A program made the position numbers and the translations under genes. 41,257 nucleotides of DNA, taken from contig JBHHWH010000011.1 of NCBI GenBank assembly GCA_046756405.1, positions 1 through 41,257 of the forward strand. The letters are read 5' to 3'. Below, piece after piece: positions 15,375-22,351 of this stretch. Source of the DNA: JBHHWH01 sp046756405 (GTDB taxonomy: Bacteria; Actinomycetota; Acidimicrobiia; Spongiisociales; ZC4RG35). A model generated the notes under the pieces. It searched no databases, was not told the DNA's origin, and was given only the letters and a program-made list of their open reading frames with translations. Within the stretch, counting starts at the first letter, position 1, and each line of letters begins with the position of its first letter.

Positions 15375-16796
15375 TCACCCCTCAGTCTGGTCACCGCCCC
15401 TCGGCAGCCACAACCGGATCGTGGTTCCCTCCCCCACCTTCGAGGCCGCAGCCACCTCACCACCCATCCGCTCCACCAGACCCTCGACGATGGACAGCCC
15501 CAGCCCGCTCCCCTCCTTCCGGACCACCCTCTGACGTCCCACATAGTGGCGGTCGAAGACACGGGGTAGATCTTCTTCGGGAATTCCCACTCCGGTGTCC
15601 GAGACCTCGATTACCACCCTGTCACCGTCGTCGGCCACCCTCACCTGGACCCTCCCCGTCTCCGGGGTGTAGCGGAGAGCGTTCTCCACCAGGTTCTGGG
15701 CGATCTGGCTGAGACGGTCGGGGTCGGTCTCAACAATCACCCCCTCCGCGGCGTCCACCTCCAGGGTGACCCCCATCTCTGCGGCACGGCGACGAAAGCC
15801 CTCCACCACCTCGGCAACATGAGCCCCCACGTCCACCGTTTCTTTGCGCAGGCTGAACTCGCGCTGGTCGAGCCGGGCCAGGGTGGTGAGATCCTCGATC
15901 AGCCGACGAAGCTGGCGGCTCTGGGTACTCAACACCCCACCGATGCGCTGCACCTCGGACGGATCGAACTCGGCCTCTTCCAGGGCCTCGGCGTAGCCGC
16001 TGATCGTGGTCAATGGGGTGCGCAGGTCGTGGCCCACTCCCAGGATGAACTCCCGCTCGGTGATCCGGCTCTGCTCCAGTTCTTCCGCCATCTCGTTGAA
16101 GGCGGTGGCCACCTCGCCCAGTTCGGGGTCTTTCAGGTCGGGAACCCGCACACTCAGGTCGCCTTCGGCCAGCCGGTGTGAAGCTTCGGCCAGGGGTTCC
16201 AGCCGGCGGGTGAGCTGAGCTGACAGCAGCCGGGCCAGTAGAGCGGACAGGATGAGGATCCCCACGGCGAGCACCAACAAGCCGCGGAGGCGATCCCCCA
16301 ACACCACCACCGGCGCCTCGCGGGCCAGGGCTACCAGAACGGTGAAGTCTCGATCGAGGACCTGGAGCTCCGTCGGCGTCACCACCACCAGCTCTCCGGT
16401 GCTGGTCTTAGTGAACTGGCTCTCCCCGGATTCGAGCCGGTGTAGTTCGAGCTTGATGCGATCAAAGATCTCGGACCCGGCCCTGAGCTGTTTGTCGGGC
16501 GGAATGATGGCGAAGGAGAGGTCGGAGCCACCGGCGGTCCGGCGCACCCGGTTCAGCAGCGGACCGACCCGCTCCCCTTCCAGAAGACGAAGAAGCTCCA
16601 GGCTGGCCGCCGGCCGCCGTTCCGCCTGAGCGACGGCATCGTGGATAATCGCCACCGCTTCGGCGGTGGACTTTCTCATCTCCCGGTAGGTGGCCTCCAC
16701 GGCGGCGCGCTGGGCGGCCACCAGGGAACCCACCAGCACCAGGAAACCAGTGATCGCAGCCACCCCGGCGATCGTCCAGAACAGTCTCCTCCGCAC
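15375..16796 (-). CDS. Membrane sensor histidine kinase
   Basis: This 473-residue kinase is the partner of the response regulator upstream. It has an N-terminal membrane segment (about 7-28), an extracytoplasmic sensor of about 140 residues, a second membrane segment (about 172-192), a HAMP domain (about 190-242) and a HisKA domain with H256 in GHDLRTPLTTISGY. The ATPase domain has the N box NLVENALRYTP, G1 DTGVGIPEEDLPRVFDRHY and G2 GSGLGLSIV, all intact. The sensor region has no cysteines and shows no known fold by eye. The start is GTG at 16796, overlapping the regulator stop by one base (TAGTG). The signal is unknown; the ccdA and ygfZ genes upstream hint at envelope or redox status, which is inference. 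Confidence 0.93.
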   Translation of the reverse strand: MRRRLFWTIAGVAAITGFLVLVGSLVAAQRAAVEATYREMRKSTAEAVAIIHDAVAQAERRPAASLELLRLLEGERVGPLLNRVRRTAGGSDLSFAIIPPDKQLRAGSEIFDRIKLELHRLESGESQFTKTSTGELVVVTPTELQVLDRDFTVLVALAREAPVVVLGDRLRGLLVLAVGILILSALLARLLSAQLTRRLEPLAEASHRLAEGDLSVRVPDLKDPELGEVATAFNEMAEELEQSRITEREFILGVGHDLRTPLTTISGYAEALEEAEFDPSEVQRIGGVLSTQSRQLRRLIEDLTTLARLDQREFSLRKETVDVGAHVAEVVEGFRRRAAEMGVTLEVDAAEGVIVETDPDRLSQIAQNLVENALRYTPETGRVQVRVADDGDRVVIEVSDTGVGIPEEDLPRVFDRHYVGRQRVVRKEGSGLGLSIVEGLVERMGGEVAAASKVGEGTTIRLWLPRGGDQTEG

Positions 16797-17473
16797 TAGC
16801 TGCCCAACCGGTAGCCGACGCCCCAGACCGTCTCTATGGGGATCCCCTCCAGCTTCTTTCTGAGCTGACGGATGTGGACGTCGACGGTCCTGGTCTCCCC
16901 GAAGTACTCATACCCCCACACCGCTTCGAGGATCTGAGACCGGCTCAAAGCAAGACCCCCGTTCTCCGCCAGATACCACAGCAGGTCGAACTCCCTGGCA
17001 GTGAGCCGCGCCACCTCACCCCCTGGGGTGGTGACCATCCTCTTCCCGCCGTCGATCTCGAAGCCGGCCACCTCGATGATGCGAGGCTTGACAGGAGGCT
17101 CCTCGGCGCGGCGCAGCACCGCCTTGACCCGAGCCATCAGCTCCCGGGGTGAGAAGGGCTTGGTCACGTAGTCGTCGGCGCCCATCTCCAAGCCCAGCAC
17201 CTTGTCCACTTCTGAATCCCGGGCGGTGAGCATGATCACCGGCGCCGAGGAGAACTCCCGGATCCTGCGACAGGTCTCGATGCCGTCGATGCCGGGAAGG
17301 TTGAGGTCGAGGAGGATCGCGGAAACGGGACGTATCCGCAGCCTCTCCACCGCCTCCTCACCGGTCAAGGCATGAAGGAACCGGTAGCCGTCGCGTTCGA
17401 AGAAGTCGCGCAGCATGTCGGCGATGGCGTCGTCGTCTTCGACCAGCAGCACCGATCTGGATGGTCCTGTCAT
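16796..17473 (-). CDS. OmpR-family response regulator
   Basis: This 225-residue protein has a receiver domain (1-120) with phospho-acceptor D56 in SAILLDLNLPG, acid pocket E12-D13, T83 and K105. A winged-helix DNA-binding domain (about 130-225) carries LTAREFDLLWYLAENGG, the recognition helix region RTVDVHIRQLRKKLE and the ending IETVWGVGYRLGS. All switch residues are present. The ATG at 17473 follows the ygfZ stop by 25 bases. A perfect 12-base palindrome (17490-17501) just upstream could be its own binding site. The regulon is unknown. Confidence 0.95.
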   Translation of the reverse strand: MTGPSRSVLLVEDDDAIADMLRDFFERDGYRFLHALTGEEAVERLRIRPVSAILLDLNLPGIDGIETCRRIREFSSAPVIMLTARDSEVDKVLGLEMGADDYVTKPFSPRELMARVKAVLRRAEEPPVKPRIIEVAGFEIDGGKRMVTTPGGEVARLTAREFDLLWYLAENGGLALSRSQILEAVWGYEYFGETRTVDVHIRQLRKKLEGIPIETVWGVGYRLGS

Positions 17474-17489
17474 CGGCCACAGTTTGGCC

Positions 17490-17501
17490 TAACAATTGTT
17501 A
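17490..17501. promoter_or_regulatory. AT-rich palindrome upstream of the response regulator
   Basis: TAACAATTGTTA is a perfect 12-base palindrome, unusually AT-rich for this sequence. It overlaps the ygfZ stop codon and ends 16 bases before the response-regulator ATG. OmpR-family proteins normally bind direct repeats, so another regulator is also possible. About ten 12-base palindromes are expected by chance in a window this size, so the placement is the main argument. Confidence 0.35.
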
Positions 17502-18338
17502 AGAACCGGTGAACTGAGTTTGAGCTTTTGAAGGGATCGCCCTGACCGTGGCCCGGACCCCACCGACGACCACCTCGTCTCCGTCGGCCACTTCGCGTCT
17601 GATCATGGCCAGACCGCGACCTCCCGCCACCGAGGTGACGGTGCCCACCTCGCGGTCGCCGTGAATGACGGGTTCTCCTCGCACCGGTGGCTCGCCGTCG
17701 AACTCCAGGATTCTCAGCAGACGGTTGACGTGGCCGCGACTGTCGATACGGGCCACCAACTCCTGACCCAGGTAGCAGCCCTTGGTGAAGCTGACCGCCA
17801 CCTCTTCCAGCCCCGCCTCTTGAGGGATAGTCCGCTCGTCCACGTCCACGCCCCAACGGGACTCCCCGGCGGCGATGCGTAGCGCCTCATACTCATCCGT
17901 CGAGCCAGGATCCAGTTGGGGACGGGGCCCGACCACCAGGGTCCGAGGGACACCAGGCCAGGAAAGGTCGGCCTCCAGACCGCCCTCGCTACGACGCCAG
18001 GTCCCCGGCCCTGGCCCACCTTCATCTCCGACAGTCAGCCAGACCGGGTCGGACTCGCCCTCGATGGTCACATCCACCCGGATCCGGTACCGGCCTAAGG
18101 TGGCGGCCAGCTCCTCACCGCGCCCCGAATCGGTTACCAGCCCCAGGTCCTCCTCGTCGCGCAACACCCAGAGGAGGTGGTCCAGCTTTCCCCGAGGGGC
18201 GAGAAGAAGAGACCGTCGCACCTCCCCCGGTGCCATGGACTCCAGGTCCTGGCTGATCAGACCGTCGAGGAACTGGAAGGCGTCACCACCCCGGAACCAG
18301 ACCAGGTCGGGGGACTCCGGAGTGAGCCAGGCGTTCAT
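17499..18338 (-). CDS. ygfZ: YgfZ/GcvT-like folate-binding protein for iron-sulphur cluster repair
   Basis: This 279-residue cytoplasmic protein is of the GcvT-related YgfZ (COG0354) family. The hallmark motif KGCYLGQE lies at 186-193, with the key cysteine C188. The N-terminal part has the VWFRGGDAFQFLDGLISQDL folate-fold segment, and SRWGVDVDERTIPQEAGLE precedes the motif as usual. In E. coli YgfZ supports folate-dependent maintenance of certain Fe-S enzymes. Its ATG at 18338 is one base downstream of the ccdA stop, so the two are coupled. The pairing with a thiol-transfer protein makes sense for redox or cytochrome maintenance, though this is inference. The stop codon lies in the palindrome upstream of the regulator gene. 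Confidence 0.9.
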   Translation of the reverse strand: MNAWLTPESPDLVWFRGGDAFQFLDGLISQDLESMAPGEVRRSLLLAPRGKLDHLLWVLRDEEDLGLVTDSGRGEELAATLGRYRIRVDVTIEGESDPVWLTVGDEGGPGPGTWRRSEGGLEADLSWPGVPRTLVVGPRPQLDPGSTDEYEALRIAAGESRWGVDVDERTIPQEAGLEEVAVSFTKGCYLGQELVARIDSRGHVNRLLRILEFDGEPPVRGEPVIHGDREVGTVTSVAGGRGLAMIRREVADGDEVVVGGVRATVRAIPSKAQTQFTGS

Positions 18339-18339
18339 C

Positions 18340-19110
18340 TCAGACGGTGGCCAGATCCTGGAGGAAGGGGAACTTGACGAAGAACTGGATCAGCCATACC
18401 GAGATGTCGTTGAGCCGCCCCGAGACCATGACCACCCCGAACAGCGCCAGCAGGGTCCCGGAGACGATGTTGATCGGCTTGAGGAACCGCCGCAGCTTCC
18501 CGAAGGACTTGTACAGCCCCATCCCGGCGCCCAGGAACGGAATGCCGAGCCCCAACGAATAGGTGACCAACAGCAGCACACCCTTGCCGACGGTCTCCTG
18601 GGTGGCGGCGGTGGCGAGGATCACCGTGAGTACCGGGCCGATACAGGGTGTCCAGCCGAAGGCGAAGGCCGCTCCCATGGTGGGAGGGGCCCACTTGCCG
18701 AGCTTCGACGGCTTGACGTGGATCCGCTTTTCCTGGCTGAAGGCAGCCAGGAAACCCTTGTTGGACACGGTCATGGCGACCATGAGGGCCCCGAAGGCGA
18801 TGATCACGAGCCCGGCGATCCGGGTGAAGGCGTTTAGGTTCTGCACCAGGAACTGTCCCAATCCGGTGGCCGCGGCTCCGATTGCGGCGAAAACCGCAGT
18901 GAAGCCGAGGATGAACAGGACGATCACCCGAAGCATTCTCCGGCTCGACACCTCTCCCGACTCGAGCTGAGAGGCCGAATAGCCGGACATCATCGACAGA
19001 TAGCCCGGCAACAGCGGAAGCACGCAGGGCGAGATGAACGAGATGATGCCGGCTCCGAAGGCTATGAAGAGCTGGAGGGCAAAGGTGGCGGACTCGACGC
19101 TTTCGAACAT
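18340..19110 (-). CDS. ccdA: CcdA/DsbD-like thiol-disulphide transmembrane carrier
   Basis: This 256-residue, six-to-seven-span membrane protein carries electrons from cytoplasmic thioredoxin across the membrane for cytochrome c maturation or other extracytoplasmic reductions. The two essential cysteines are present: C29 in SPCVLPLLPGY and C156 in GWTPCIGPVL. The first membrane segment spans about 10-30. A loop with KRIHVKPSKLGKW (about 128-140) lies between the halves. It is the first gene of the run ccdA-ygfZ-regulator-kinase-lipoprotein. The ATG at 19110 has no Shine-Dalgarno (TAGTCAAAT precedes it). No CcsA/ResB or thioredoxin-like partner is in the window. Confidence 0.92.
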   Translation of the reverse strand: MFESVESATFALQLFIAFGAGIISFISPCVLPLLPGYLSMMSGYSASQLESGEVSSRRMLRVIVLFILGFTAVFAAIGAAATGLGQFLVQNLNAFTRIAGLVIIAFGALMVAMTVSNKGFLAAFSQEKRIHVKPSKLGKWAPPTMGAAFAFGWTPCIGPVLTVILATAATQETVGKGVLLLVTYSLGLGIPFLGAGMGLYKSFGKLRRFLKPINIVSGTLLALFGVVMVSGRLNDISVWLIQFFVKFPFLQDLATV

Positions 19111-19164
19111 ATTTGACTAAGACAAACGGGGTAGTCGGTCGCCATCTTCCCACGATCCCGCTCC

Positions 19165-19170
19165 TAGCCT
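19165..19170 (+). promoter_or_regulatory. Candidate -10 element of a leaderless MFS transcript
   Basis: TAGCCT ends 6 bases before the ATG at 19177, and there is no Shine-Dalgarno. The spacing fits a transcript starting at the ATG. No convincing -35 box is seen in the 66-base gap between this gene and the divergent ccdA. Confidence 0.3.
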
Positions 19171-19176
19171 CGCTGG

Positions 19177-20409
19177 ATGCGCTCATCCGTCCGTCGCGTC
19201 CTCGACCCTCTGCTCCCCGTAGCCCGGTTCACCGGCGACGACCGACGCATCGTTCTGGTGATCTGGGTTGCCGGAGTGATCCAAGGCTACGCCCAGGCCC
19301 AGGCCAGTGCTGGCCTCCCCTTCACCCGGGCCGGGCTGGGCCTGACGGAAGGAGAGATGAGCCTGCTCCTCGGCCTGGCCCGGCTTGCTGCCTTCTCCGC
19401 TCTCCCCCTCGGCTGGTTGGGTGACCGCACAGGTAGACGAAAACCCCTTCTCTGGGCGATGACCCTCGTGATCCTCGGCGGCGCGGGGGCGGGCCTCGCC
19501 GTCGACGCATGGCAGTTCGGGGTGCTCCACGCCGTGCTCAGGACCGGAACCGCGGCGGTCACCGGGCTCGCCGTTGTACTTCTCGCGGAGAACACATCGA
19601 TGGCGGTGAGGGCCTACGCCATCTCCTTTTATGGAGCCGCCATCTCCTTCGGTAGCGGCCTCGCCCTGATGGCCCTTCCCCTAGCTGCCCGGGGCGGCCA
19701 GTCATGGAGGATCCCCCACCTCATCACAGGTGCTGGTTTGATCCTCCTCCCCTTCCTGGTCAAAAGGGTGCCTGAGAGTCGCATCTTCGAACCCGACCCT
19801 GAGGCCGGACACTGGCAGGAACTGGCTAGTGGCGTCTGGGCCCGCCGGTTTTGGATAGTCGTGGTGGTGAACTTCCTCTCCTCCGCCTACGGGGCGGTAG
19901 GCGCAGCGTTCTCCACTGAGCGCCTCATCAGCGATGTGGGACTGGCCACCGGCACCACCGTTCTGGTGCTACTGGTGGGAGGGACGGTGGGCGCTATCGG
20001 CTTCTTCATAGGCGGCCACCTCGCCGACGCCTGGGGACGCAGGCGCAGCTCGGTGCTCAGTCTGTTGCTGGCTCTCGGTGGAGGAACCGTCCTCTACTCC
20101 GCCACCAGCCTGGCGGTGATCGTCCCCGCGGTGATGGTTTCGGCCTTCGGAACCTTCGCCTTCGTTCCCGCCGGAGGTGCCCATCGGGCGGAACTATTCC
20201 CCACGGCGCTCCGCTCCAGCGCCAATACGGCGGCGGCCAACTTCGCCCTGGCGGGCTCGGCGGCCGGTCTCATAGCTGGGATCTACACCATCGACACCCT
20301 GGGGCTGACGGAGACCATCTACCTGCTCGGGCTGGGGATGGCTGTCTCGGCGCTGCTCACCCTTGCCCTGCCGGAGACCAAGGGTCAGGACCTAACAGCC
20401 CTCACCTAG
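19177..20409 (+). CDS. Major facilitator superfamily transporter
   Basis: This 410-residue membrane protein has about 12 predicted spans in two halves. The first cytoplasmic loop carries MFS motif A in GWLGDRTGRRKPLL (about 85-98), repeated in the second half as GGHLADAWGRRRS. Arg and acidic residues in the central loop (PESRIFEPDPEAGHW) mark the inter-domain loop. The pattern PAGGAHRAELFPTALRSSANT resembles the metabolite:H+ symporter (MHS) or sugar-porter branch. The substrate cannot be read from sequence. The start is ATG at 19177. It converges on nth: the two stops share the bases CTAG (20406-20409), leaving no intergenic space or terminator. Confidence 0.88.
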   Translation: MRSSVRRVLDPLLPVARFTGDDRRIVLVIWVAGVIQGYAQAQASAGLPFTRAGLGLTEGEMSLLLGLARLAAFSALPLGWLGDRTGRRKPLLWAMTLVILGGAGAGLAVDAWQFGVLHAVLRTGTAAVTGLAVVLLAENTSMAVRAYAISFYGAAISFGSGLALMALPLAARGGQSWRIPHLITGAGLILLPFLVKRVPESRIFEPDPEAGHWQELASGVWARRFWIVVVVNFLSSAYGAVGAAFSTERLISDVGLATGTTVLVLLVGGTVGAIGFFIGGHLADAWGRRRSSVLSLLLALGGGTVLYSATSLAVIVPAVMVSAFGTFAFVPAGGAHRAELFPTALRSSANTAAANFALAGSAAGLIAGIYTIDTLGLTETIYLLGLGMAVSALLTLALPETKGQDLTALT

Positions 20410-21089
20410 CCCTCCGCCCGTTCGAGCCGCTCAGGCCACTCGCAGAGGGAGAACATCTCGCACTCCCCGCAGCGGGGCCTCCGGGCGTCGCAGATGTCCC
20501 GGCCGAACTGGATAATGCGCATGGACAGTCCCGCCCACTCCTTCTCCGGGAAGAGGGCCTTGAGGTCCTCTTCGATCTTCGCCGGATCCTCCTGGCGGCT
20601 GAGGCCGAGACGACGGGACACCCTTCTGACGTGGGTGTCCACGGCGATAGCGGGAATCCCCCAGGCCTCGGCAAGCACCACCGAAGCCGTCTTGCGACCC
20701 ACGCCCCGGAGCTTGACCATCTCGTCGAGATCGGCCGGGACTTCACCCCCATAACGCTCCTCAAGGTCCCGAGACATCTCGATGATGGCCCGGGACTTCT
20801 GTCGGTAGTAGCCGGTGGAGTAGACGATCTTCTCCACTTCCTCGGGATCGGCCTCGGCCAGGTCGGCGGGAGTGGGGTAACGCCGGAACAGTTCTGGCGC
20901 CACCCGATTCACGTTCTCGTCGGTGGTCTGGGCGGAGAGGATCGTCACCACCAGCAGCTCCCACGGGTTCCGGTACTCGAGAGCAGTCCGGATGGTCGGG
21001 TAGCGCCGCTTCAGCCGGTTGAGAACAGCGCGGGCCTTTCCTCTCTCCTTGGGGGTGGGACGGGTTCCATCGGCTCTGAGACCTGACAT
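20406..21089 (-). CDS. nth: Endonuclease III (DNA glycosylase/AP lyase)
   Basis: This 227-residue base-excision repair enzyme removes oxidised pyrimidines and cleaves abasic sites. The helix-hairpin-helix is LRGVGRKTASVVL, containing the catalytic lysine, and the catalytic Asp lies in AVDTHVRRVS. The [4Fe-4S] cluster ligands are complete: C-x6-C-x2-C-x5-C in CDARRPRCGECEMFSLC near the C-terminus. ILSAQTTDENVNR is the usual N-terminal motif. The start chosen is ATG at 21089; an open frame upstream lacks family similarity and overlaps the divergent exporter gene. It converges on the MFS gene. Confidence 0.95.
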   Translation of the reverse strand: MSGLRADGTRPTPKERGKARAVLNRLKRRYPTIRTALEYRNPWELLVVTILSAQTTDENVNRVAPELFRRYPTPADLAEADPEEVEKIVYSTGYYRQKSRAIIEMSRDLEERYGGEVPADLDEMVKLRGVGRKTASVVLAEAWGIPAIAVDTHVRRVSRRLGLSRQEDPAKIEEDLKALFPEKEWAGLSMRIIQFGRDICDARRPRCGECEMFSLCEWPERLERAEG

Positions 21090-21125
21090 GGCGGGCCATG
21101 GTATTGGTTCGTTAGATGGGATCAC

Positions 21126-21131
21126 TACGCT
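21126..21131 (+). promoter_or_regulatory. Candidate -10 element of the DMT exporter gene
   Basis: TACGCT lies 10 bases before the ATG at 21142 and no Shine-Dalgarno is present, suggesting a leaderless or very short leader. The element lies upstream of the nth ATG (21089) on the opposite strand, so divergent promoters would share this space. Confidence 0.22.
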
Positions 21132-21141
21132 CCTCCGACCC

Positions 21142-22026
21142 ATGCCAGGTTCCCCGAAAGTCCGCGCCCTGTTGGCTCTGCTGGTCGCCGCGTTTCTCTT
21201 CGGCGCCACCTTCGTGGTGGTCAAGACTGCTCTCGACGATGTAGGACCCCTCACTTTCGTCGGCTGGCGTTTCCTCATCGGGGCTCTGCTGCTCGGCGCC
21301 TTCGCCTTCCCGAAGGGGAGACTTCTATGGCTCCACGGCCTCGTCGCCGGCATCGCCTTGTTCGCCGGCTACACCCTCCAGACCGCGGGCCTGGCACTCA
21401 CCAGCGCCTCCAACTCGGCCCTCATCACCGGGATGTATGTGGTGTTCACCCCTCTCCTCGCTGCGGCCTTCTCCAGGCGACCGCCCAACCCCTGGGCCGT
21501 CGGTAGCGCCGCGGTCGCCTTTGCCGGCCTGATCCTGGTCACGGGAACCGAAGGGATCAGCTTCGGAGCGGGTGACCTGCTCACCCTGGGCTGCGCCCTG
21601 GCCTTCGCTCTTCACATCCTCGCTCTGGCCCGCTTCGCCCGGCATCATCCGGTGGTTCCATTCACCGCCGTCCAGCTCGCCGTGACCGCAGCCCTGGCCT
21701 TGGCCGCCTCCAATTTGGTCGAGGGAGGCGGTCTGCCCCCGCAATCGGTGTGGCCGGCTCTGGTTGTCGCCGGCGTTGCGGTGGGGGTCGGCGCGTTTCT
21801 CCTCCAGATCTGGGCGCAGACCGTGGTGGGTCCTGCCACCGCCGCGGTGGTGCTCGCCGCCGAACCAGCCTTCGGGGTGGCCACCGCCTGGGTGGTCCTC
21901 GGCGAGCGCCTCGACCCCTCAGGCTGGCTGGGAAGCGCCCTTATCGTGGCCGCCATCTTCGTGGCGGTGACCCGACAAGCCGACGAACCCGCCCTGAGGG
22001 CCGAGGCGGTGACTCCAGCTCACTGA
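21142..22026 (+). CDS. EamA/DMT-family transporter
   Basis: This 294-residue protein has ten predicted spans made of two EamA repeats (about 8-135 and 145-280). Typical repeat ends are seen in FVGWRFLIGALLLGAF and in VLAAEPAFGVATAWVVLGERL. The second repeat holds the family motif WAQTVVGPATAAVVLAAEP. Such proteins export or import small metabolites, amino acids or their analogues; the substrate cannot be told. The start used is ATG at 21142, before the first span; an in-frame ATG at 21088 would add 18 residues and overlap the nth start. It overlaps the convergent small membrane gene by 7 bases at the stops. Confidence 0.88.
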   Translation: MPGSPKVRALLALLVAAFLFGATFVVVKTALDDVGPLTFVGWRFLIGALLLGAFAFPKGRLLWLHGLVAGIALFAGYTLQTAGLALTSASNSALITGMYVVFTPLLAAAFSRRPPNPWAVGSAAVAFAGLILVTGTEGISFGAGDLLTLGCALAFALHILALARFARHHPVVPFTAVQLAVTAALALAASNLVEGGGLPPQSVWPALVVAGVAVGVGAFLLQIWAQTVVGPATAAVVLAAEPAFGVATAWVVLGERLDPSGWLGSALIVAAIFVAVTRQADEPALRAEAVTPAH

Positions 22027-22298
22027 ACGGAGCGACTCGGACCTGCTTGGAGGCGGCGGGCGAGACGCATCAGAACGCGGATGGCCAGGATCACCCCGAA
22101 CAGGGCCAGAAGCAGGACCACCGCCATCTCCCCCCCTGTGGTGTACGGCCGGTGGCAGTTCTCCAGTCCACCGGGGCACAGTCCGTAGCCGGTCCCGCCT
22201 CCCAGGAGATCGACCAGGACCAGTATCGGCACCACTCCGATGAACACCGCCAGGGCCGAGAGCAGGAAAACCGCGAGTCTGATCAAGAACACAGCCAC
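22020..22298 (-). CDS. Small two-span membrane protein of unknown function
   Basis: This 92-residue protein has two membrane segments (about 2-32 and 57-80) around an external loop with GYGLCPGGLENCHRPYTTGGEM. The loop's two cysteines could form a disulphide. The end is Arg-rich (RVLMRLARRLQAGPS), predicting a cytoplasmic C-terminus. I do not recognise a family. The composition and the clean hydrophobic periodicity argue for a real gene rather than a shadow of the DMT gene, which it overlaps by only 7 bases. The start is GTG at 22298. It diverges from the ThyX-like gene across a 53-base gap containing a palindrome. Confidence 0.65.
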   Translation of the reverse strand: MAVFLIRLAVFLLSALAVFIGVVPILVLVDLLGGGTGYGLCPGGLENCHRPYTTGGEMAVVLLLALFGVILAIRVLMRLARRLQAGPSRSVQ

Positions 22299-22312
22299 GT
22301 CAACGAGACGGT

Positions 22313-22343
22313 AACCCGATCGGGTTCCGAAGCGGCATACAAT
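22313..22343 (+). promoter_or_regulatory. Palindromic operator and -10 element upstream of the ThyX-like gene
   Basis: AACCCGATCGGGTT is a perfect 14-base palindrome at 22313-22326. TACAAT (22338-22343), a near-consensus -10 box, follows and ends 8 bases before the GTG start at 22352. With this spacing the palindrome sits where the -35 element would be and the message is predicted leaderless. It may also serve the divergent small membrane gene. Two or three 14-base palindromes are expected by chance in the window, so placement carries the argument. Confidence 0.45.
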
Positions 22344-22351
22344 CGCCGCCC

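Noticed and set aside
14591..15562. Longer 323-residue frame before the DUF6174 lipoprotein
   Set aside because: The added part lies inside the kinase gene; the lipoprotein signal starts at 15373.
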